From: Cytophagia bacterium
GTDB lineage: Bacteria; Bacteroidota; Bacteroidia; Cytophagales; Cyclobacteriaceae
NCBI GenBank assembly: GCA_013373005.1
Contig: JABXIP010000286.1
Coordinates: forward strand, 1 to 5,920
DNA: 5,920 nucleotides
Direction: 5' to 3'
Under the pieces are notes generated by a model. That model was not told the origin of the DNA and made no database searches. It was given only the letters and a program-made list of their open reading frames with translations. Shown here in pieces: positions 1-5,177 of this stretch. The position numbers and the translations under genes are program-made. Position 1 is the first letter of the stretch, and every line of letters starts with the position of its first letter.

Positions 1-1021
1 CCACTCTTGGTGTAAAGATTTTCTTTCTTCCTTCAGCAATAGCACTGTATGATGTAGGTCTGATGAGCCCGGTTGGCTTACCGATTTTGGTCATTACATC
101 ATCGCATGCATCGATACAAGCTGTACAGTTCACACATTCTAGCTGAGTTCCGTTTCTGATGTCAATACCCGTAGGGCAAACATGCACACAAAGCTTACAG
201 TCGATGCAATCTCCTTTGTCAGAACGCTCTTCGTTCTTCTTCATTCGCCCTCTTGGTTCACCCCTGAGCCAATCATACATCACTGCAATCGAGTCTTTTA
301 CCAAAAGAACTCCCTGAAGCCTGCCATATGGGCAAATAGCTACACAAGCCTGCTCTCTAAGGAAAGCGAAAACTGCATAGAAAATTATGCTAAAGGCTAC
401 CAGACCAAGAAACCCTGCCAAATGCTCCGTTGGAGGCTGAGTAACAATCTCCTTCACTTGATCAATACCGATTAGGTAGGCCATTACGGTGTGACCGATG
501 AGAATGGCGATGAGTGCAAATATTCCGTGTTTGAGCACCCGCTTTCTAATCTTCTCAGCATTCCAAGGCATGTTTTTCAGTTTGCGCTGCTGCCCTGTAT
601 CTCCATCGATCCAATACTCTATTTTTCGGAAGACCATTTCCATGAACAGCGTTTGAGGACAAGCCCAACCACACCATACACGGCCGAACACTACGGTGAA
701 AAGAATGACAAAAACGAAAAAGCTTATGGCAATCAGTGCCAGAATGAAAAAATCCTGAGGCCAGAATACAGCACCAAGAATCGAGAATTTACGCTCGAAA
801 ATATTCAGCAAGAGAAATGGTTCGCCTCCTATTTTAATAAATGGACCAGCAAAAAGTATGGATAAGAGAACAATGGAAACCACTATTCTCTTGTTGTGAT
901 ATCGACCTTTGGGCTTCTTGGGATAAATCCAGACCCGCTTCCCCTTTTCGTCTACAGTGGCGATGGTATCACGATATTGTTCATCGTAATTGTAGAGCTC
1001 TTTTATTCTCTCCTGGTCCAT
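1..1021 (-). CDS. ccoG: CcoG/RdxA/FixG-type polyferredoxin, cbb3 oxidase assembly (3' end cut by window edge)
   Basis: My own translation of the minus strand from the ATG at 1021 reads open for 340 residues to the left edge, so the C-terminus is missing (family members are usually about 450-480 residues). Four hydrophobic segments lie near residues 45-61, 88-112, 165-186 and 203-222. The motif WCGWACPQT has C117 and C121, and EQACVAICPYGR has C226 and C230; both are family hallmarks. A double [4Fe-4S] ferredoxin domain follows, with C272, C275, C278, C282 and C296, C299, C302, C306. In characterised bacteria CcoG is a membrane cupric reductase that supplies Cu(I) for maturation of the CcoN CuB site; that role is inferred here from homology. 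It is the fourth gene of the cco operon, 44 nt after ccoP. The missing C-terminal part normally carries another membrane segment and a periplasmic Ig-like domain. No Shine-Dalgarno sequence precedes the start, as is usual in Bacteroidota. Confidence 0.95.
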   Translation of the reverse strand, partial: MDQERIKELYNYDEQYRDTIATVDEKGKRVWIYPKKPKGRYHNKRIVVSIVLLSILFAGPFIKIGGEPFLLLNIFERKFSILGAVFWPQDFFILALIAISFFVFVILFTVVFGRVWCGWACPQTLFMEMVFRKIEYWIDGDTGQQRKLKNMPWNAEKIRKRVLKHGIFALIAILIGHTVMAYLIGIDQVKEIVTQPPTEHLAGFLGLVAFSIIFYAVFAFLREQACVAICPYGRLQGVLLVKDSIAVMYDWLRGEPRGRMKKNEERSDKGDCIDCKLCVHVCPTGIDIRNGTQLECVNCTACIDACDDVMTKIGKPTGLIRPTSYSAIAEGRKKIFTPRV

Positions 1022-1036
1022 TTGCTATCTTGGTTT

Positions 1037-1058
1037 AGTCCCAGCTTGCACCGGGACT
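1037..1058 (-). other. Hairpin in the ccoP-ccoG intergenic gap
   Basis: AGTCCC at 1037-1042 and GGGACT at 1053-1058 form a perfect 6-bp inverted repeat around a 10-nt loop. It lies in the only sizeable gap of the operon (1022-1065), between the ccoP stop and the ccoG start. No T-run follows it on the minus strand, so it does not look like a full intrinsic terminator. It could stabilise the upstream mRNA, mark a processing site or lower ccoG expression relative to the structural subunits; this is inference. Confidence 0.45.
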
Positions 1059-1065
1059 GTTTTAC

Positions 1066-1947
1066 CTATTCATTTTCAGGCTCGTACAACTCTCCATCAG
1101 GAGGTAATGCTCCCGGAGGGTTTGTACCCTGAAGGGTCATCACGTAGGAAGCCACATTTCTCATTCTTAACGGATTCAGCTGGCTCTCCCAGGAAATCAT
1201 GGCAGTATTTGGCACACCATTCTTAATCACTTTATAGATGTCCGACATGCTTCCACCATTCTTCCAATACTTATCTGTAAGATTAGGCCCTGCCAAACCA
1301 CCTCCATCTGCTTTATGGCAAAGAGCGCATTGCGTCTCGAAGAACTTCTGTCCATCGGCCAATTCTACCGCATCAGTTGTTGCCGTAACAGTGTTCTCAT
1401 CGAAGTCCACAACTAAGCCTGCTTCTTGGCTCGCCTTTAGGGCATCTGCTGCTGCAATTTCCCTTTCATACCTTTCTTCCTGCAAAGGAGCAGTCTCGAA
1501 TACATGGAAGATTAACAGGTAAACCACAGCGTACACAATGGTAACATAGAACAAACCTTTCCACCACGGTGGCAGGTGATTATCCAATTCTTTAATGCCA
1601 TCATAGTCATGATCAAGAAGAATATCCTCTTCCTCTTCTAGAGGTTTAAGGTCATTCCAGCTAGCCCATAATTTGGCAAACCAACTTGGTTCAGCTTCAT
1701 ATTTTGCCAACTGCTCTGCCGACATCTCCTTTCTGATGAAAGTCTTAAGCAGTTGCAGCACATAAATAGCAACCAACAGAACCAATAGAGACACCACGAA
1801 TACCAGCCCAAAGGTGATATAGAGCATGGTTTCCTGACTAATTCCTGACCCTGTGGCTGACTGAGCGTAGGTCTTCGTGCCCAAGAGCATTAAAATAGCT
1901 ACCATGAGGGCAGAAGTTTTATGTTTGAATTTTCTAATAATGTTCAT
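1066..1947 (-). CDS. ccoP: Cytochrome cbb3 oxidase subunit III, mono-haem CcoP/FixP
   Basis: This 293-residue membrane-anchored cytochrome c subunit passes electrons towards CcoO and CcoN. Residues 1-29 look like a secretion signal (basic start, hydrophobic core, then TKTYAQ). A membrane segment follows at about 41-69. An acidic cytoplasmic loop contains EEEED at 104-108. The FixP N-terminal signature (DYDGIKELDNHLPPWWKGLF) starts at about 114, with a second membrane segment at 131-150. The C-terminal domain has one haem c site, CALCH at 207-211, and a likely axial methionine M250 in GVPNTAM. Proteobacterial CcoP usually has two haem c domains; a single one is typical of Bacteroidota. I chose the ATG at 1947, 10 nt after the ccoQ stop. 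An in-frame ATG at 2049 would add 34 residues but overlaps ccoQ by 92 nt, and its extension does not look like protein of this family. Confidence 0.95.
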   Translation of the reverse strand: MNIIRKFKHKTSALMVAILMLLGTKTYAQSATGSGISQETMLYITFGLVFVVSLLVLLVAIYVLQLLKTFIRKEMSAEQLAKYEAEPSWFAKLWASWNDLKPLEEEEDILLDHDYDGIKELDNHLPPWWKGLFYVTIVYAVVYLLIFHVFETAPLQEERYEREIAAADALKASQEAGLVVDFDENTVTATTDAVELADGQKFFETQCALCHKADGGGLAGPNLTDKYWKNGGSMSDIYKVIKNGVPNTAMISWESQLNPLRMRNVASYVMTLQGTNPPGALPPDGELYEPENE

Positions 1948-1957
1948 GGCTATAGGT

Positions 1958-2146
1958 TTATTCTTGGGACTGAAATTCACTTGTGTTATCGTCTGATAGA
2001 GGTATATCCTCCATATATTCGATATAGTCTTTGCGCATTCTCCACACATAAACTATCAAACCCACAAAGAAGACAAAGAAGATGATGAGCGAAATAATCG
2101 GCCAGACTTCTACATTATGAACTTGTTCAAAATAGTACTTAAACAT
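1958..2146 (-). CDS. ccoQ: CcoQ/FixQ-like small membrane subunit of cbb3 oxidase
   Basis: A 62-residue protein with one strong membrane segment at about 14-36, rich in I, F and V and containing IIFFVFFVGLIVYVW. A basic stretch WRMRKD follows, predicting a cytoplasmic C-terminus under the positive-inside rule, then an acidic and polar tail. Size, topology and position between ccoNO and ccoP fit CcoQ/FixQ, which in other bacteria stabilises the assembled oxidase and is not catalytic. Sequence conservation in this family is weak, so the assignment rests largely on context. Its ATG lies 3 nt after the ccoNO stop and in the same reading frame (TAA GCC ATG), which suggests translational coupling. 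Its TAA lies 10 nt before the ccoP ATG. Confidence 0.85.
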   Translation of the reverse strand: MFKYYFEQVHNVEVWPIISLIIFFVFFVGLIVYVWRMRKDYIEYMEDIPLSDDNTSEFQSQE

Positions 2147-2149
2147 GGC

Positions 2150-4273
2150 TTACTTATTTGCGGTTGATTCTGCTTTTATATCGGTCCCCAAGCGCTGCAG
2201 ATAGGCAATTAGTGCTACAATTTCAGCGGTTTCAGGAATATCTATATCAGACTCTTTCAAGTCGTTTTTAATAGCCATTGCCTGTTCTTTCAAATCGGCA
2301 TTAGCCACATCTTCATAACCTTCTTCATAAGGCACCCCAACAGTTCTCAAAGCTTTGATTTTGCCTGCTGTCTTGGTTGCATCGATCTGCTGCCTGTACA
2401 ACCATGGATATGGCGGCATAATAGAACCCGGAGAGGTTGAAGTAGGATCTAGCATGTGGTTGAAGTGCCATACATTGTTGTAAGCCCCTCCGACTCGGTG
2501 CAAGTCCGGTCCGGTTCTTTTAGAACCCCACAAGAATGGGTGATCATACACGAATTCACCGGCTTTTGAGTACTCTCCTTTGTACCTCACAGTCTCCGAA
2601 CGGAATGGCCGCACCATTTGCGAGTGACAATTATTACAACCTTCTCTGATGTAAATATCACGTCCATGAAGTTCCAGCGGAGTATAAGGCTGCACACTGG
2701 CAATGGTTGGAATATTAGACTTGATCAGGAAGGTAGGCACCATCTCAATCACCCCACCAATTAGAATAGCCACCAATGTCAATGAAGTGAAGATAACCGG
2801 CTTACGCTCCAATACACTGTGCCAGTGTCCGCCCACAATTTTCTTTTTCTCCAAGGCCGGTGCTTCTGCAGCTTCATCAGGAATGAATTTACCCTGCTTG
2901 GCTGTTTTCATCAGGTTCACTACCATAATGATCACCCCTGAGAAGTAGAGTAAACCACCGATGGCTCTCATCATGTACATGGGCACAATCTGAGTTACAG
3001 TTTCCAGGAAGTTAGGGTACTCAAGGAAACCTTCAGCATTGAAGTTTTTCCACATTAAGCTTTGTACCACACCGGCTGTATACATTGGCAATGCATATAC
3101 TATAATACCCAGTGTACCCAACCAGAAGTGGGTATTCGCCAGCTTAGTAGAGAAGAGTTTGGTTCCCCACATTTTCGGCACCAACCAGTAGAGTACACCG
3201 AAAATCATAAAGCCGTTCCAGCCCAGACCACCTACGTGAACGTGAGCGATAATCCAGTCGGTGAAATGAGCAATGGCATTGATACTCTTAATTGAGAGTA
3301 ACGGACCTTCCAAAGTAGACATACCGTAAGCGGTTACGGCTACCACCATAAACTTCAACACCGGATCTTCACGGACTCTATCCCATGCACCGCGGAGGGT
3401 CAAAAGACCATTCAACATACCACCCCAAGAAGGAGCAATCAGCATGATTGAGAATACGGTTCCAAGTGACTGTGCCCAATCCGGAAGTGAAGTGTACAAC
3501 AAGTGGTGAGGGCCGGCCCATATGTAAATAAATATGAGTGACCAGAAGTGAATGATAGATAATTTGTATGAATAAACCGGCCTATTGGCTGCCTTTGGCA
3601 GGTAGTAATACATAAGCCCTAGGAATGGAGTGGTAAGGAAGAATGCCACCGCATTGTGTCCATACCACCACTGTACAAGGGCATCTTGCACACCGGCATA
3701 CCATGAGTAACTCTTAAATAGAGTAACGGGAATTTCGAACGAATTCACTACATGCAGAACAGCTACCGTCACGAAGGTGGCTATATAGAACCAAATGGCT
3801 ACGTACATGTGCCGCTCTCTACGCTTCAGAATAGTACCAATCATGTTGATACCGAACACCACCCAAATGAGAGTAATAGCAATATCAATTGGCCATTCCA
3901 ACTCAGCATACTCCTTTGAAGTGGTTAGACCGAGAGGCAGGGTAATTGCCGCTGCCACAATAATGAGCTGCCACCCCCAGAAGTGAATCCAGCTGAGCTT
4001 ATCGCTGAACATTCTGGTTTTGAGCAGTCGCTGCATGGAGTAATAGACTCCGGCAAACATGGCATTACCCACAAAAGCAAAAATCACCGCATTGGTGTGC
4101 AGTGGTCTTAGTCTTCCGAAAGTAGTGTACTGTATACCAAAGTTGAGTTGAGGTAGAAATAGCTGAGTAGCTATTATGAGACCTACTAACATTCCGACAA
4201 CTCCGAAAATAACGGTGGCTATCGCAAAGTACTTGACAATCTTGTTGTCATACTTGAATTGTTCGAGTTGCAT
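2150..4273 (-). CDS. ccoNO: Cytochrome cbb3 oxidase, fused subunits I and II (CcoN-CcoO)
   Basis: One 707-residue chain carries both the haem-copper catalytic subunit and the membrane cytochrome c subunit. CcoN spans about 1-455, with the expected twelve or so membrane helices. Candidate ligands by family alignment are H59 and H346 for low-spin haem b, H344 for haem b3, and H206, H256 and H257 for CuB. Y250 sits where the His-Tyr cross-link is found in C-family oxidases, and E322 matches the conserved glutamate. A charged linker at about 456-492 leads to the CcoO membrane anchor at 493-515. The haem c motif CNNCH is at 546-550, and M619 in GSIMPPYPWL is the likely axial ligand. It reduces O2 to water with high affinity and pumps protons across the inner membrane. 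The fusion is common in Bacteroidota. I prefer the ATG at 4273; an in-frame TTG at 4279 would add two residues. It is the first gene of the operon. Confidence 0.97.
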   Translation of the reverse strand: MQLEQFKYDNKIVKYFAIATVIFGVVGMLVGLIIATQLFLPQLNFGIQYTTFGRLRPLHTNAVIFAFVGNAMFAGVYYSMQRLLKTRMFSDKLSWIHFWGWQLIIVAAAITLPLGLTTSKEYAELEWPIDIAITLIWVVFGINMIGTILKRRERHMYVAIWFYIATFVTVAVLHVVNSFEIPVTLFKSYSWYAGVQDALVQWWYGHNAVAFFLTTPFLGLMYYYLPKAANRPVYSYKLSIIHFWSLIFIYIWAGPHHLLYTSLPDWAQSLGTVFSIMLIAPSWGGMLNGLLTLRGAWDRVREDPVLKFMVVAVTAYGMSTLEGPLLSIKSINAIAHFTDWIIAHVHVGGLGWNGFMIFGVLYWLVPKMWGTKLFSTKLANTHFWLGTLGIIVYALPMYTAGVVQSLMWKNFNAEGFLEYPNFLETVTQIVPMYMMRAIGGLLYFSGVIIMVVNLMKTAKQGKFIPDEAAEAPALEKKKIVGGHWHSVLERKPVIFTSLTLVAILIGGVIEMVPTFLIKSNIPTIASVQPYTPLELHGRDIYIREGCNNCHSQMVRPFRSETVRYKGEYSKAGEFVYDHPFLWGSKRTGPDLHRVGGAYNNVWHFNHMLDPTSTSPGSIMPPYPWLYRQQIDATKTAGKIKALRTVGVPYEEGYEDVANADLKEQAMAIKNDLKESDIDIPETAEIVALIAYLQRLGTDIKAESTANK

Positions 4274-4294
4274 AGTCAAGGCTTGGGTTTTTCA

Positions 4295-4302
4295 CAAATA
4301 TG
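4295..4302 (-). promoter_or_regulatory. Possible -7 promoter element for the cco operon
   Basis: Read on the minus strand, 4302-4295 is CATATTTG, one mismatch from the Bacteroidota -7 consensus TAnnTTTG. It would place the transcript start some 15 nt upstream of the ccoNO ATG. No good TTTG -33 element sits at the right distance, so the call is weak and would fit an activator-dependent promoter. Confidence 0.25.
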
Positions 4303-4357
4303 TTTCGAAGGTAGTTTGACCCACCAGAACCCGACCTGACAGTAATTAGGTTAAAAA

Positions 4358-4371
4358 CTGATATAAATCAT
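4358..4371. promoter_or_regulatory. FNR/FixK-like operator candidate upstream of ccoNO
   Basis: The sequence CTGATATAAATCAT contains the perfect palindromic halves TGAT (4359-4362) and ATCA (4367-4370) with the 4-nt spacing of an FNR/Anr/FixK box (TTGAT-N4-ATCAA). It matches 8 of the 10 defined positions. Its centre is about 91 nt upstream of the ccoNO start codon. Operons for cbb3 oxidases are classic targets of Crp/Fnr-family oxygen regulators in Proteobacteria; use of the same site in this organism is inference. Confidence 0.4.
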
Positions 4372-4426
4372 GTTCTGAAACTTCCCCACTACCCTCTCTT
4401 AAAAATAAGAATAATTCAGGTTTGAT

Positions 4427-4454
4427 ATATTGATTAAGCAATATTCACAATCAA
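4427..4454. repeat. Two overlapping inverted repeats, possible operator
   Basis: ATATTG (4427-4432) and CAATAT (4439-4444) form a perfect 6-bp inverted repeat with a 6-nt centre. Overlapping it, TTGATT (4430-4435) and AATCAA (4449-4454) form a second perfect repeat with a 13-nt centre. Neither has FNR spacing. They lie about 80-110 nt upstream of the barrel gene and about 155-180 nt upstream of ccoNO. AT-rich DNA yields such repeats by chance, so confidence is modest. Confidence 0.35.
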
Positions 4455-4485
4455 GAATATTTAAAAATAAGCTAATTTATTAGAC

Positions 4486-4504
4486 AATGCCCTTTAAAGG
4501 CATT
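4486..4504 (+). other. Small hairpin in the leader of the barrel gene
   Basis: AATGCC (4486-4491) and GGCATT (4499-4504) form a perfect 6-bp stem with the 7-nt loop CTTTAAA. It ends 31 nt before the start codon at 4536. If transcribed, it would be a 5'-leader structure that could affect mRNA stability or translation. No T-run follows, so it is not a terminator. Confidence 0.35.
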
Positions 4505-4535
4505 TCGGTCAACTTTTAATCAAAAAATCAAAATC

Positions 4536-5132
4536 ATGAAAAAAGCAACATTCTTATTTATTCTACTCCTATGTGGTATGACCATGAAAGCCCAAATTGG
4601 TCAGGGCAAAATTCAGCTTGGAGGTACTGTGGGAATAAGCACCCAAAAAACCGGAGATAATGAGACCTCTTATTTTAACGTACTTCCCAGAGCCGGTCTA
4701 TTTGTTTCTGAGAACACCTCTGTTGGAATAGTCACCGGATACAGCACACTCAATAGAGACGTTTTCAGCGTGGCTGATGCCAGAATTGTTGAAATGAAAA
4801 CCAACCAGTTTGTAGTTGGGGCTTATTCCAGGTTTCATAAATCTCTGGCAGATAATTTTTACATCTACTTGCAACCCTCGGCAACTTACGCTACCGGAAA
4901 GAGCAAAACAGACGGAACTGAAACCAGTACTTCCGATAACATTACGCTTCAAGTCAGTCCTGGGCTAGCTTACTTTCTATCTAACCGGTTTTCCATTGAG
5001 ATGAATATTGGAAACCTGACCTACTCAAACACAAACAGAGATGCACAGGGAGTTGAAGAAACTACCAATGCCTTCGATCTAAACCTGAGCTTAACGGGCA
5101 TGACATTCGGAGTAAGCTATTTTATTAAATAG
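4536..5132 (+). CDS. Secreted outer-membrane beta-barrel protein, function unknown
   Basis: A 198-residue protein. Residues 1-20 are a clear signal peptide (MKK, hydrophobic core TFLFILLLCG, then MKAQ), probably cut around A19/Q20. The mature part shows alternating polar and hydrophobic stretches joined by polar turns rich in N, T, S, D and G. Strands are suggested near 24-35, 46-57, 61-70, 91-100, 108-120, 135-147, 152-164 and 179-197, enough for an 8-stranded barrel. The chain ends in GVSYFIK, an aromatic C-terminal strand of the kind recognised by barrel assembly. This resembles the outer-membrane beta-barrel families (OmpW/OmpA-like, PF13505 type), but no specific role can be read. It is divergent from the cco operon and convergent with hemN, 17 nt away. 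The ATG follows an A-rich leader without a Shine-Dalgarno sequence. The C13 in the signal peptide is not in a lipobox. Confidence 0.85.
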   Translation: MKKATFLFILLLCGMTMKAQIGQGKIQLGGTVGISTQKTGDNETSYFNVLPRAGLFVSENTSVGIVTGYSTLNRDVFSVADARIVEMKTNQFVVGAYSRFHKSLADNFYIYLQPSATYATGKSKTDGTETSTSDNITLQVSPGLAYFLSNRFSIEMNIGNLTYSNTNRDAQGVEETTNAFDLNLSLTGMTFGVSYFIK

Positions 5133-5140
5133 ATAAATAC

Positions 5141-5177
5141 GGGGAGGGTTTACACAGCCTGGCTGAAAACCTTCCCC
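5141..5177. terminator. Hairpin between convergent genes, probable terminator
   Basis: GGGGAGGGTTT (5141-5151) pairs with AAACCTTCCCC (5167-5177) over 11 positions with one G-U wobble on the plus-strand RNA. The enclosed loop contains a further CAGC/GCTG pairing (5155-5158 with 5162-5165). It begins 8 nt after the barrel stop codon, and the hemN stop codon (5150-5152) lies inside the stem. On the plus strand a pyrimidine tract (TCTCTCTTCTT) follows rather than a pure T-run. On the minus strand the downstream sequence is AT-rich (GTATTTATCTATTT). A terminator for the barrel gene is most likely, possibly working in both directions. Confidence 0.6.

Larger units (their letters stand above)
4274..4535. 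other. Divergent intergenic regulatory region between ccoNO and the barrel gene
   Basis: These 262 bp contain no credible coding sequence and separate two divergent genes, so both promoters should lie here. The region is AT-rich, especially 4400-4535. It holds an FNR-like palindrome, two overlapping inverted repeats and a leader hairpin, listed separately. I found no perfect match to the Bacteroidota promoter pair (TTTG near -33 and TAnnTTTG near -7). The start codons on both sides lack Shine-Dalgarno sequences and have A-rich leaders. Confidence 0.8.

Noticed and set aside
1037..1058. Intrinsic terminator after ccoP
   Set aside because: The stem is only 6 bp and is followed on the minus strand by AAACCAAG rather than a T-run.
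182..1132. Several open frames on the plus strand (182-475, 491-865, 841-1038, 896-1132)
   Set aside because: They lie antisense to ccoG and the ccoP 3' end, whose minus-strand translation shows clear family motifs; the plus-strand products have no recognisable features.
1948..2049. Longer CcoP start at 2049
   Set aside because: It would overlap ccoQ by 92 nt, and the extra 34 residues hide the signal peptide that begins at the ATG at 1947. The two cysteines in the extension (CGEC) come from ccoQ codons read in another frame.
1238..3986. Other plus-strand open frames opposite ccoP and ccoNO (1238-1522, 2703-2948, 3062-3295, 3795-3986)
   Set aside because: They are antisense shadows of well-supported minus-strand genes.
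4698..4952. 84-residue open frame on the minus strand inside the barrel gene
   Set aside because: It is antisense to a gene with a clear signal peptide and barrel pattern, and shows no domain or start context of its own.
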